9,145 bases of DNA from Clostridia bacterium (GCA_017462145.1 JAFTRT010000030.1:1-9145), one strand, 5' to 3'. Numbered from the stretch's first letter, positions 1 to 7,270 are shown. Numbers and translations are program-made. Notes: generated from the letters alone by a model not told the origin.

Positions 1-818
1 ATCATACCAACCGTCATACCACCCATGGAAGCAAAGCCCATACGAGCATTTTCGGTATAGGCGGAAAATACGGGAGTAAACTTTCCGTTATCCGACAGAG
101 CACAAGTCAACTCCTCTGCGGTGTACTGTTCGGGATTCCAAGCCAGCATCCGATCCATGCTGTCTCCCGTTTCCATATAGGCACCGTCTGCATTGTTGGC
201 AGGGAGCAGAGTGAGAAGCTCTCTGACATAGGTATACGCCTGTGCCGCATCCTCGGCAGCGTAGGCAGACAGACCGCTGTTGGCGGTAAACTCAGCCGTT
301 CCGGCTTCCTCACCGACAACAAAGGGAGCATTGACGTAAAGTGCAGAACTTCCCTTCACCGTTACCGTAAAATCAAACATGGAAGCGACAACGGCAGAAG
401 AACCGCCGCATACGCCGTCGATCACAGCGATTTGGGGAACGATGCCGGAGGCATCCGATACGCATTTCATAACCGATCCGTAAGCAGCCAATGCCTTTGC
501 ACCATCGTAAACAACAGCACCTGCGCTGTCAAACACGCCCACCACAGGCGCACCGTTTTTCACAGCCAGTGCATACAGATTTGCAATTTTCTTCGCATGT
601 CTCTCGCCAAAAGCGCCCTTGGTCCGTCCGCTGTCTTGTACGAACGCAAACACCAGCTTTCCGTTTACGGCGCCATATCCGCAAACCACGCTTTCCAGCT
701 CAGTTTGAGACGAGGGACGCTTGGTGTATGCGCCAAGCTCCACAAAGGTACCCGCATCAAACAGCGAGGTCAGCCTTTCCATGGAGGAGCCATACACTTT
801 TTCGTCGATTTGTACCAT
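1..818 (-). CDS. Carboxyltransferase subunit (PccB/MmdA family), 3' part outside window
   Basis: The first 272 codons of a biotin-dependent carboxyltransferase of the acyl-CoA carboxylase beta / methylmalonyl-CoA decarboxylase alpha fold are visible. Such proteins move a carboxyl group between biotin and an acyl-CoA or oxo-acid and are usually near 500 residues, so about half is missing. Seen: the family-typical opening 'ERLTSLFDAGTFVELGAY' (14-31), a crotonase-type core with 'GAPVVGVFDSAGA' (89-101), and 'GVCGGSSAVVAS' (135-146), whose G138-G139 matches the N-domain oxyanion-hole glycines of PccB-type enzymes. The usual 'SGGARIQEG' loop is replaced by 'SAGAVVYDG' (98-106), so the substrate is uncertain. 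The N-terminus is short compared with classical PccB. The ATG at 818 follows GGAGG at a good distance and a clear promoter lies upstream. Biotin-carrier or membrane decarboxylase subunits may follow beyond the left edge but cannot be seen. Family is secure; the exact enzyme is not. Confidence 0.85.
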   Translation of the reverse strand, partial: MVQIDEKVYGSSMERLTSLFDAGTFVELGAYTKRPSSQTELESVVCGYGAVNGKLVFAFVQDSGRTKGAFGERHAKKIANLYALAVKNGAPVVGVFDSAGAVVYDGAKALAAYGSVMKCVSDASGIVPQIAVIDGVCGGSSAVVASMFDFTVTVKGSSALYVNAPFVVGEEAGTAEFTANSGLSAYAAEDAAQAYTYVRELLTLLPANNADGAYMETGDSMDRMLAWNPEQYTAEELTCALSDNGKFTPVFSAYTENARMGFASMGGMTVGM

Positions 819-898
819 AAATGTGCCTCCGTTTTGTGCATTTACATGGGGGTGAGAACATGGTTTTCAAATTCCCATCCTCCCCCAATTTTACATTT

Positions 899-927
899 AT
901 TTTATCACAAATCGATCATTTTTACAA
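899..927 (-). promoter_or_regulatory. Sigma-A promoter of the carboxyltransferase gene
   Basis: On the minus strand a -35 TTGTAA (922-927) and a -10 TAAAAT (899-904) are separated by exactly 17 bp. Transcription would start near 892, giving a leader of about 75 nt before the ATG at 818. The leader holds a possible hairpin (TGGGGG at 882-887 with CCCCCA at 847-852, minus-strand sense) and a GGGGGAGG followed at once by a three-codon ATG frame. Whether these act in regulation is unknown. Confidence 0.65.
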
Positions 928-1040
928 GAACAGCAAGGGATTTCAATTGTTAATTTTGTATGAATAGGAAAGATTTTCCGCACATACTTTCCCCCCTTGT
1001 CGCATACAGTGTAGCAAGCACAGCTTTGTCGGAGGTAACC

Positions 1041-1490
1041 ATGAAGGAACGAAACAGAAGCAAAAAAGTCCACCGCCGGGCAGAACGTGCCCCCAAGTCT
1101 CTGCCGAGTTCGGTTTTGTTCGGTCTTCTCCTGTTTTTGGGAAGCAGTGCTCTTTTTTTGTGGATCGGAGCAATGGTACTGTTTCGGATCCCGGATCCTT
1201 TGGGATCCCTTTGGCTCGTTGCCGGAATCGGCGTTTATCTCTCCTCTTTCATCAGCGGCTTTGGCGCCGCCAAGCGGTACGGAAGTGCCCCTCTTCCCAT
1301 TGGACTTCTGACCGGTCTTGGGCAATGTCTGCTGACCATTCTTGCAGCTCTGTTCCTTTCCCCGGGGCAATCGGGACTGACCTCCGGGCGATCCTGGCTT
1401 TTACGTTTGGCTCTGCTTCTCTGCTCCACCTTGGGAGCCATCCTTGCAGGGCACCTTCGTTTTCCGTCCAAGAGACGCCGCACCCAATAA
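1041..1490 (+). CDS. TIGR04086-type small four-helix membrane protein
   Basis: This 149-residue protein has a very basic N-terminus (residues 1-19, rich in K and R), four hydrophobic segments (about 23-47, 54-75, 86-106 and 117-137) and a basic tail 'KRRRTQ'. Length, four-helix layout and the glycine-rich last helix ('LGAILAGHL') fit the uncharacterised Firmicute family TIGR04086; its function is not known. I chose the ATG at 1041 because GGAGG lies at 1031-1035; an in-frame ATG at 960 would add 27 residues with no good ribosome site. It is the only plus-strand gene here, stands alone, diverges from the carboxyltransferase gene and converges on pepD. I could not find a convincing -35/-10 pair in 900-1035. 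The family call rests on memory of the pattern, not on a search. Confidence 0.75.
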   Translation: MKERNRSKKVHRRAERAPKSLPSSVLFGLLLFLGSSALFLWIGAMVLFRIPDPLGSLWLVAGIGVYLSSFISGFGAAKRYGSAPLPIGLLTGLGQCLLTILAALFLSPGQSGLTSGRSWLLRLALLLCSTLGAILAGHLRFPSKRRRTQ

Positions 1491-1537
1491 AAAAAGCGAG
1501 GCAGACAGCGCAATTTTGCGCTGTCTGCCTCGTTTTT
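1489..1537. terminator. Bidirectional intrinsic terminator between TIGR04086 gene and pepD
   Basis: A perfect 15-bp inverted repeat (1497-1511 with 1518-1532, loop AATTTT) is preceded by seven A (1489-1495) and followed by five T (1533-1537). Read on the plus strand it terminates the TIGR04086 gene, whose stop codon abuts it. Read on the minus strand the A-run becomes the U-tract and it terminates pepD, whose stop is at 1542-1544. Each convergent gene ends within about 10 bp of the structure. Confidence 0.93.
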
Positions 1538-1541
1538 ATCC

Positions 1542-2975
1542 TTACAGCTGATGGATCAAATGCAACACGGTCTTAAAAAACCGATCAAAGGATGCCAAAT
1601 TCATACGCTCGTCGGGAGAGTGAAGATTTTCCACCACCGGTCCGCAGGAGATGATATCCAAATGTGGCAGCTTTTCCCGAATGATTCCGCACTCCAAACC
1701 TGCGTGGATCACCGTGACATTCGGACAGCTTCCGAACAAGGTCTCATAGGAATGACGATAAGCGGTACGAAGAGCGGAGGTCTCCGCAAAGATCCAACCG
1801 GGATAGCGGTTATGGTGACAGGTAGTTCCTCCCAACACGACAGCCAAACCGTCCAATTGAGCGGCAGACCAATCCAGTTGAGAATTCTTTGCAGAACGGG
1901 AGGCAAACACAAAGCACAAAGAACGACCTTCGTTTTCGGTACGGATCACACCCAAATTACGGGAAAACTCAACCATCTCCCGCAAACCCTCACATCGCTC
2001 GAAAATTCCGTTTGGCACAAAGGTTAAAACGCCAATTGCCTTTTGGGTCAGCTCATGGCTCATCATATAAGAAGGCGTCTCCACCTCCTCGGCCGTCAGT
2101 GTACAGCCCCGATCCTCTTTCACCAACTCACCTGCCAGTTCCAGATGCAAGGCTTCCAAGATAGGAGCAGGATCTCCGTCCGTCAGAACAATGGCGGAAG
2201 CATCTCTGGGGATGGCATTATCCTTGCTTCCTCCCTCCAAGGATGACAAACGGAGCTCCATGGTTGCAGACAAACGGGACAAGGCTCTTCCCAACAGCAA
2301 ATTGGCATTGGCACGTCCTCGGTCAATATCCTCACCCGAATGCCCGCCTGCCAAGCCGCCCACGCATACACGATAGGCTTTTCCTACGGCAGGCTCAAGG
2401 TCCCCCGTCAACGTCAGATCGGTTCGCAGACCGCCTGCGCAGCCCGCAATGATCAGACTCTCATCTGCACTGTCCATGTTGAGCATACGGGTTGCTGTTA
2501 CGTTGCGGTAATCAAAGGCCTTCGCACCATCCAGACCGACCTCCTCCGAAGCCGTAAACAGACACTCAATGGTGGGATGAGAGGTCAGATGTCCGTCTGC
2601 TCCGTCCAGCAAATACAGCATGATTGCCACTGCCGCACCGTTATCCGCTCCCAAGGTGGTATCCCGAGCATACAGCCAACCGTTCTCCTCGTAAAGCTCC
2701 AAGGGATCGGCCGAAAAATCATGCTGACTGCACGGACGCTTTTCACACACCATGTCGGTATGTCCCTGTAACAGAAGAGGCTCTTTCTCCTCCAAGCCTG
2801 CGGTAGCAGGCAGACGGATGAATACGTTGTTGGCCTCGTCACGCAAAACGAACAGGTCTCTTTCCTTGGCAAAGGCAACCAAAAAATCTGCGATTTTTTC
2901 TTCATGATAGGAAGCACGGGGAATGGCCGAAATGGCCTCAAACCACGTTCCCAATCCTTGATACGTCAATTGCAT
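1542..2975 (-). CDS. pepD: Cytosolic aminoacyl-histidine / nonspecific dipeptidase (M20C)
   Basis: This 477-residue protein matches PepD (Xaa-His dipeptidase, peptidase family M20C) in length and motifs. The family is a two-zinc cytosolic enzyme that splits dipeptides such as carnosine and Cys-Gly in the last steps of peptide use. Seen: 'LLLQGHTDMV' with metal ligand H72 and D74, 'TTLGADNGAA' with bridging D111, 'TASEEVGLDG' with catalytic and metal E144/E145, 'LNMDSADE' with D168, 'GGHSGEDI' (210-217) opening the lid domain, and C-terminal 'HAGLECGII' (H424) and 'HSPDE' (H452). All key residues are present, so it should be active. The ATG at 2975 is chosen because AAGGAG lies just upstream; the frame stays open to an ATG at 3020, but that adds 15 residues encoded by the intergenic hairpin. 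It follows mreB by 68 bp with no visible promoter of its own and ends at the bidirectional terminator. Confidence 0.95.
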   Translation of the reverse strand: MQLTYQGLGTWFEAISAIPRASYHEEKIADFLVAFAKERDLFVLRDEANNVFIRLPATAGLEEKEPLLLQGHTDMVCEKRPCSQHDFSADPLELYEENGWLYARDTTLGADNGAAVAIMLYLLDGADGHLTSHPTIECLFTASEEVGLDGAKAFDYRNVTATRMLNMDSADESLIIAGCAGGLRTDLTLTGDLEPAVGKAYRVCVGGLAGGHSGEDIDRGRANANLLLGRALSRLSATMELRLSSLEGGSKDNAIPRDASAIVLTDGDPAPILEALHLELAGELVKEDRGCTLTAEEVETPSYMMSHELTQKAIGVLTFVPNGIFERCEGLREMVEFSRNLGVIRTENEGRSLCFVFASRSAKNSQLDWSAAQLDGLAVVLGGTTCHHNRYPGWIFAETSALRTAYRHSYETLFGSCPNVTVIHAGLECGIIREKLPHLDIISCGPVVENLHSPDERMNLASFDRFFKTVLHLIHQL

Positions 2976-3001
2976 ACGATTCTCCTTTTCATTCCATCTC
3001 A

Positions 3002-3038
3002 AACAGGGCTGCGGCGGCATATCCGAAACAGCCCTGTT
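3002..3038 (-). other. Hairpin between mreB and pepD
   Basis: A 10-bp perfect inverted repeat, AACAGGGCTG (3002-3011) and CAGCCCTGTT (3029-3038), encloses a 17-nt loop in which CGG/CCG can extend the stem. On the minus strand the stem is followed only by TTTGAG, not a real U-tract, so it is at best a weak terminator. It could instead be an attenuator or an mRNA-stabilising structure protecting the 3' end of mreB. The pairing is certain; the role is not. Confidence 0.5.
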
Positions 3039-3043
3039 ATTTG

Positions 3044-4105
3044 TTATCCGTTTTCTCTGATCTTGCTCCGCTTGACACGGGAAAGATCCACCATGCCCTC
3101 GGGCATTCGTCCAAGCCAGGGCAGAATACGACCCGTTCCCTCTGCTACACAGGAAATGGGGTTGCGGACGACGTGAGTCTTAATCCCCGTTACGTCCTCA
3201 ATCAGGCGGTCAAAGCCGTACAAAAGGCTTCCGCCTCCTGTCATAATGATGCCGTCTCGCAAAATATCTCCCACCAACTCGGGGGGGGTACGCTCGATCA
3301 CACCGCAAATAGAATCCAATATGGAGGAAATCGGCTCCATCATCGCTTCCAGCATTTCCTTGGAGGAAATCAAAACCTCCTTGGGCAAGCCTTGCACCAG
3401 ACATCGCCCTTTGACCTCCATGGTCTTGGCTTCACGGTGCTCATAAACAGCTCCGATCTTTTGCTTGATCTGCTCCGCCGTTCGCTCTCCGATGGCAATG
3501 TTATGCTTCCGTCTGACGTAGCGCATAATCGCCTCGTCAAATTGGTCACCTGCCACCTTAATCGACTCGGAGACCACTACACCGCCCAAGGAAATAACGG
3601 CAATATCAGTGGTTCCTCCGCCGATATCCACCACCATTCGTCCCACAGGGCTGAAGATATCCACCCCTGCTCCCACAGCGGCGGCAACGGGCTCTTCGAC
3701 CAGATAGGTTCGCTTCGCACCTGCCTGTGCCCCTGCATCCATCACGGCTCGCTCTTCCACCTCGGAAATTCCCGTGGGGACACAAATGACCACCCGAGGC
3801 TGAAACAAGGCGTTACCGCAAGCACGGCGGATGAAATATTGGATCATTTTCTGCGTTACGTCATAGCGGCTGATCACACCGTTTTTCAGAGGGCGAATGA
3901 CCTCGATATTGTTGGGATTTCGCCCCAGCATGGCCTGAGCATCCTTACCGATCTTCACGATATGATCGGTGTCGTTGTCCACCGCCACCACCGACGGCTC
4001 ATTGAGAACGATTCCCTTTCCCTCTACGTAGACCAAAACGCTTGCCGTGCCCAAATCCATTCCGATATCTCTGGACAACAGCTGTTTGGATTTGAATTGA
4101 AACAT
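3044..4105 (-). CDS. mreB: Rod shape-determining protein MreB (MreB/Mbl family)
   Basis: A bacterial actin of 353 residues that polymerises under the membrane and directs cell-wall elongation. Seen: phosphate-1 loop 'DIGMDLGTASVLVY' (13-26), 'GKGIVLNEPSVVAVD' (29-43), 'VICVPTGISEVEERAV' (106-121), 'LVEEPVAAAVGAG' (135-147), phosphate-2 loop 'VVDIGGGTTDIAVI' (158-171), and the adenosine motif 'IIMTGGGSLLYG' (286-297). Length is close to the usual 335-345, with a slightly long basic-hydrophobic N-terminus (MFQFKSKQLLSRD) that may help membrane contact. 'GTASVLVY' differs from the commoner 'GTANTLVY'. The ATG at 4105 has an AGGGGGG ribosome site. mreC and mreD are not next to it, so this is a stand-alone or accessory paralogue; MreB, Mbl and MreBH cannot be told apart here. 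It has its own promoter downstream of comF. Confidence 0.95.
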   Translation of the reverse strand: MFQFKSKQLLSRDIGMDLGTASVLVYVEGKGIVLNEPSVVAVDNDTDHIVKIGKDAQAMLGRNPNNIEVIRPLKNGVISRYDVTQKMIQYFIRRACGNALFQPRVVICVPTGISEVEERAVMDAGAQAGAKRTYLVEEPVAAAVGAGVDIFSPVGRMVVDIGGGTTDIAVISLGGVVVSESIKVAGDQFDEAIMRYVRRKHNIAIGERTAEQIKQKIGAVYEHREAKTMEVKGRCLVQGLPKEVLISSKEMLEAMMEPISSILDSICGVIERTPPELVGDILRDGIIMTGGGSLLYGFDRLIEDVTGIKTHVVRNPISCVAEGTGRILPWLGRMPEGMVDLSRVKRSKIRENG

Positions 4106-4155
4106 AAGTCCCCCCTTTTTGCAGGGTCTTGGGCAAAAAAGCCCTTCTTTTCTAT

Positions 4156-4184
4156 ATTATACACTCTTTTGCGTCAAATTGCAA
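4156..4184 (-). promoter_or_regulatory. Sigma-A promoter of mreB
   Basis: On the minus strand -35 TTGCAA (4179-4184) and a perfect -10 TATAAT (4156-4161) are separated by 17 bp, giving a leader of about 45 nt before the mreB ATG. A second, shifted pair (TTGACG at 4172-4177, 17 bp, TAGAAA at 4149-4154) overlaps it, so two start points are possible. This implies mreB-pepD can be transcribed independently of recD2-comF. Confidence 0.8.
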
Positions 4185-4192
4185 GAGTGTAT
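4159..4192. repeat. Inverted repeat overlying the mreB promoter (operator-like)
   Basis: A perfect 10-bp inverted repeat, ATACACTCTT (4159-4168) and AAGAGTGTAT (4183-4192), with a 14-bp spacer. The arms overlap the -10 and -35 of the mreB promoter and their centres are 24 bp apart. No U-tract follows on the minus strand (next bases AATATAG), which argues against a terminator for comF and leaves a protein binding site as the simpler idea. The repeat is seen directly; its role is inference. Confidence 0.5.
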
Positions 4193-4223
4193 TTTGTCGC
4201 TTTTGGTCGCTTGTCCAAAAAGA

Positions 4224-4973
4224 TCAAGGCTCCGAGGCCAAGGATAAGCACAGAACCTGTCTGACACCTGCACGGTGCAGCAGAGACACAGCCGCTCCCA
4301 TGGTGGCTCCCGTTGTCACCAGATCGTCAAAAAGAATAACGGTATGAGCCGAAAGATTGAGCTTGGCCGTTTCCAAGGCTTTGGGAGACAAATATAACGA
4401 TCTTTTAACGTTTTTCATGCGTTCCTTACGGTTGAGCTTCTTTTGGGTATTGCCGCCCCACCGTCTTCGAATCACATTGGCATACGGAATACCGCTGACA
4501 TCGGACAAGGAACGGCAGATCCATTCGCTTTGATCAAAGCCGTACAAGCTTTTTGCTGTCCAACCTCTTGGAATACTAACCAACAACAGGCCATCATCCC
4601 TTGGGTTCACCCCTGCTTGGTCACATTCCAATTGTAAAACCGCCCAAAGCTCCTCTGCTACCTGATTCAGCACACGTCGATTTCGCTGATGCTTCAAAAA
4701 ATACAACAGGCGATGAGAAGGCTGATGACTTCGCGTGGGATGATAGAAAAAGAGTTTTCCCGCCCGTTCGGCTCCACTTTCGGCCAACAGCTTTGGCATA
4801 CATTGACATTCCACAGCAGAATGAAAGAATTGGTGACAGGTCTCCACATTAGAAACATTCCATTTTTCCTTACATTGGGTGCAAAGTGCTTCTTCATGCT
4901 CTTCCCACGTTAAAATCTCTCGGCAGGAAGCACATTTTCGCACCACCAACAAACGAGTTAACCACTTGTTCAT
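4224..4973 (-). CDS. comF: ComF family protein (phosphoribosyltransferase fold)
   Basis: This 249-residue protein has the ComF layout: an N-terminal zinc-finger-like part with C14-x2-C17 and C31-x2-C34 plus further C46, C56 and C58, then a type I phosphoribosyltransferase domain. Seen in the latter: 'LVSIPRGWTAKSLYGFDQSE' (131-150), the ComF signature 'TQKKLNRKERMKNVKRS' (176-192), and the PRPP-binding loop 'VILFDDLVTTGATMGA' (212-227). ComF is needed for DNA uptake in naturally competent bacteria and is thought to act in the cytoplasm with the ComFA helicase; its biochemistry is not settled. The ATG overlaps the recD2 stop by ATGA, and GGGAG in the recD2 end can serve as ribosome site, so translation is probably coupled. 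No comFA is in the window. Linkage to a DNA helicase fits a role in handling incoming single-stranded DNA. Confidence 0.92.
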   Translation of the reverse strand: MNKWLTRLLVVRKCASCREILTWEEHEEALCTQCKEKWNVSNVETCHQFFHSAVECQCMPKLLAESGAERAGKLFFYHPTRSHQPSHRLLYFLKHQRNRRVLNQVAEELWAVLQLECDQAGVNPRDDGLLLVSIPRGWTAKSLYGFDQSEWICRSLSDVSGIPYANVIRRRWGGNTQKKLNRKERMKNVKRSLYLSPKALETAKLNLSAHTVILFDDLVTTGATMGAAVSLLHRAGVRQVLCLSLASEP

Positions 4974-7207
4974 ACCCGTTTCTCCCGCAGACGTTCTGCC
5001 AAACCGGTATATCGCATAGACTGACGGTCATTCTGGACCATGGTTTCCACGATCTCCTTCCGACCAACCAGAATCACCATGCTTTGCGCCCTGGTGACCG
5101 CCGTATAAAGCAAATTGCGAGTCAGTAACATCTGTGCCGCAGAGCCAACGGGAATAACCACAATGGGATACTCACTACCTTGGCTTTTATGCACGGTAAT
5201 GGCATAGGCATGCTCCAAATCCTCCAAAGCGGTCAGCTCATACAAGACCGTCCGATCGTCAAAGCAGATCTCCATGCACCCCTCTGAAGGGGAAATGCGT
5301 TGGATCACACCGATATCACCGTTAAAAATACCGTTTCCCTCCGTACCATCCGATCGTACCCAAGCAAGATCATAGTTGTTTCGTGTCTGCATCACACGAT
5401 CCCCTTCGCGAAACCGCCGGTCACGGAATTCATATTCTCTTTTCTGCACTTGAGGCGGATTCAACCGCTGTTGCAAAAGCAAATTCAAATGCTCGGTTCC
5501 CGCCTCTCCCTTACGGGATGCGGCTACCACCTGGGTCCCGTTTACGGCAAGCTCGCCGTAGGTTCTCGGCAGACGAACTTGGCACAGATCCGCTACCGTA
5601 GCGGCAATCTCCCGATCCGTGTTGCGGGGGAGAAAGAAGAAATCGTTGTTTTTCACCGACAACTCGGGCATTTCGCCCCGATTGATGGCGTGAGCGTTGG
5701 TGACAATCAAGCTTTCTCTGGCTTGGCGGAAGATCTCGGTAAGGCATACGGTAGCCAATCGCCCCGAATCCAACAAATCACGCAACACGTTTCCCGCCCC
5801 CACGGAGGGAAGCTGATCGGAATCACCGATCATGATCAATCTTGCCCCCGGCTTAATCGCCTTTAACAGCGCACACATAAGCCCATTGTCGATCATCGAG
5901 GCCTCATCCACAATAATAATCTGTTCTTCCAGCAGATCCATTTCATTGCGATTGAACACCATTCGCCCATTGCCGTCATAGACCATTTCCAACAAGCGGT
6001 GGATGGTCTTGGCTTCGGTCGAGGTGGTCTCGGACAACCGTTTGGCTGCACGTCCGGTGGGAGCAGCCAGTGCGATCTCATAGCCCATGCTGTCAAAAAT
6101 ATGGAGCAATGCACGGACAACGGTGGTCTTTCCTGTTCCCGGGCCTCCCGTCAACAGCATCACACCGTAACGAAGGGCATCGGAAATGGCCTGTTTCTGC
6201 AAGGCGGCGTATTGCATTCCGCTCTTTCGTTCTTCCCCCTCAATGAAGCGGTCAATATCTCGAAGATCAATTGCGGCACACATTCGGTTGAGCAAAACCA
6301 GTTTTTCGGCAATATAGGTCTCGGCACGGTAGTGCTCGGCCAAATAGATCATGGGCTGTCCGTCCGCATTGGTCACATTCAAATTCCTTTGCCGCAAGAG
6401 CTCGGAAATGGCCTGTTCCACCTGCTCGGGTTCTACACTCAACAGAAGAGCGGCGCTATCTCTCAATTTATCCTTCGGGAGACAAACATGCCCGTTTTGA
6501 ATTCCGTTTTGGGATAACACGTACTGCACGCCGCTCATGATCCGCTCTATCCCCATTCGATCAAAGCCGATGCGCTCGGCCAACAGATCAGCTCGCTCAA
6601 AGCCGATTCCCTCGATCTCATTGCAAAGGCAATATGGATTGGCCTTGGCCCGATCCACTGAGCTGCTTCCCCATTTTTGGTAGATTCGCATGGTAATGGC
6701 GGCGCCGAAATACTCTCGGAAAAAGAGCATGGCGGAGCGGATCCCCGCTTGGTTACGGAAGCTTTCGGAAGCGGCCAACGCTGTTTTCATGGAGATGCCC
6801 TTGATGTTCGCCAACCATTCCGGATGGTTTTCGATCACATCAAAGCTGTCCTCCCCAAACTCCTCCACAATTCGCTCTGCCGTTTTCGGTCCGATTCCCT
6901 TGATCGCACGGGAAGCCAGATACCGTAAAATAGAGGCTCGGTCGGCGGGCATCACCCGTTCGTATTGCTGAACGGCAAACTGTCTGCCGTATTTGGGATT
7001 GTGGGTCCACTTACCGTACACGCACAAATGATCCCCTTCGTGAAGCATGGGCATTGTTCCCACAATGGTCACAATCTCTCCGTCCTCGGAAAGCGATAGA
7101 TCGCAAATACTGTATCCGTTTTCTTCATTGGAATAAATCACACCCTCAATGCACCCCTCCAGCTTGTCCAAGCCGGAGCATTCGCTTTCGTTCATCCGAT
7201 CCAACAT
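4970..7207 (-). CDS. recD2: ATP-dependent RecD2 DNA helicase
   Basis: A superfamily 1B 5'-3' helicase of 745 residues, the RecD2 type found in bacteria without RecBC and linked to replication-fork upkeep, recombination and mismatch repair. Domains in order: an N-terminal OB-like part (about 14-90, 'GTMPMLHEGDHLCVYGKW'), helix-hairpin-helix repeats ('AIKGIGPKTAERIVEEFG' 101-118, 'IKGISMKTA', and 'IEGIGFERADLLAERIG' 198-214), then the motor. Motor motifs: Walker A 'GGPGTGKTT' (354-362), motif Ia 'APTGRAAKRLSE' (382-393), Walker B 'IIVDEAS' (431-437), motif III 'GDSDQLPSVGAGN' (461-473), 'LTEIFRQ' (489-495), motif V 'ITVHKSQGSEYP' (670-681) and motif VI 'LLYTAVTRAQ' (699-708). All are intact. 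The ATG at 7207 follows AAAGGAGG. The gene follows metK after a hairpin and overlaps comF by 4 bp. No strong promoter is visible in the 77-bp gap; a weak TTGAGG-16-TTTTAT pair exists. Confidence 0.96.
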   Translation of the reverse strand: MLDRMNESECSGLDKLEGCIEGVIYSNEENGYSICDLSLSEDGEIVTIVGTMPMLHEGDHLCVYGKWTHNPKYGRQFAVQQYERVMPADRASILRYLASRAIKGIGPKTAERIVEEFGEDSFDVIENHPEWLANIKGISMKTALAASESFRNQAGIRSAMLFFREYFGAAITMRIYQKWGSSSVDRAKANPYCLCNEIEGIGFERADLLAERIGFDRMGIERIMSGVQYVLSQNGIQNGHVCLPKDKLRDSAALLLSVEPEQVEQAISELLRQRNLNVTNADGQPMIYLAEHYRAETYIAEKLVLLNRMCAAIDLRDIDRFIEGEERKSGMQYAALQKQAISDALRYGVMLLTGGPGTGKTTVVRALLHIFDSMGYEIALAAPTGRAAKRLSETTSTEAKTIHRLLEMVYDGNGRMVFNRNEMDLLEEQIIIVDEASMIDNGLMCALLKAIKPGARLIMIGDSDQLPSVGAGNVLRDLLDSGRLATVCLTEIFRQARESLIVTNAHAINRGEMPELSVKNNDFFFLPRNTDREIAATVADLCQVRLPRTYGELAVNGTQVVAASRKGEAGTEHLNLLLQQRLNPPQVQKREYEFRDRRFREGDRVMQTRNNYDLAWVRSDGTEGNGIFNGDIGVIQRISPSEGCMEICFDDRTVLYELTALEDLEHAYAITVHKSQGSEYPIVVIPVGSAAQMLLTRNLLYTAVTRAQSMVILVGRKEIVETMVQNDRQSMRYTGLAERLREKRV

Positions 7208-7246
7208 TCGCTTTCCTCCTTTCTGCGGACATAAAATGACAAATCA

Positions 7247-7270
7247 GCCTCCCCTCAAAAAAGGGGAGGC
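7247..7270 (-). terminator. G+C-rich hairpin after metK
   Basis: GCCTCCCC (7247-7254) pairs perfectly with GGGGAGGC (7263-7270), with T7255-A7262 as a ninth pair. It lies 15 bp past the metK stop and is the only termination candidate between metK and recD2. On the minus strand the following bases are TGATTTGTCATTTT, T-rich but interrupted, so termination may be partial and some read-through into recD2 is likely. Confidence 0.6.

Noticed and set aside
432..953. Plus-strand frames of 173 and 109 codons
   Set aside because: They are mostly antisense to the carboxyltransferase gene, show low-complexity composition with many His, Cys and Arg residues, and lack ribosome sites.
960..1040. Upstream ATG extension of the TIGR04086 gene
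   Set aside because: GGAGG at 1031-1035 clearly serves the ATG at 1041, and the extra 27 residues do not resemble the family's basic N-terminus.
2976..3020. N-terminal extension of pepD to an ATG at 3020
   Set aside because: It would be encoded by the intergenic hairpin, has no ribosome site, and the ATG at 2975 has AAGGAG and matches the family start.
4130..4145. GGGC-AAAAAA-GCCC hairpin in the mreB leader
   Set aside because: The stem is only 4 bp and does not extend; it could be chance.
4194..4216. Direct repeat GTCGCTT spaced 10 bp apart after comF
   Set aside because: Only two 7-bp copies; too short and too few to separate from chance.
4211..4250. Possible terminator at the end of comF (small GGC/GCC stem followed by five T on the minus strand)
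   Set aside because: The stem is only 3-4 bp, too weak to call a terminator.
3041..4264. A 407-codon open frame on the plus strand
   Set aside because: It lies antisense over the whole of mreB, which has complete actin-fold motifs, a promoter and a ribosome site. The antisense protein shows no recognisable motif and has no ribosome site.
5300..5866. Plus-strand 188-codon frame, and similar frames opposite recD2 and metK (for example 7873-8475)
   Set aside because: All are antisense shadows of genes with intact catalytic motifs and have no domain signature.
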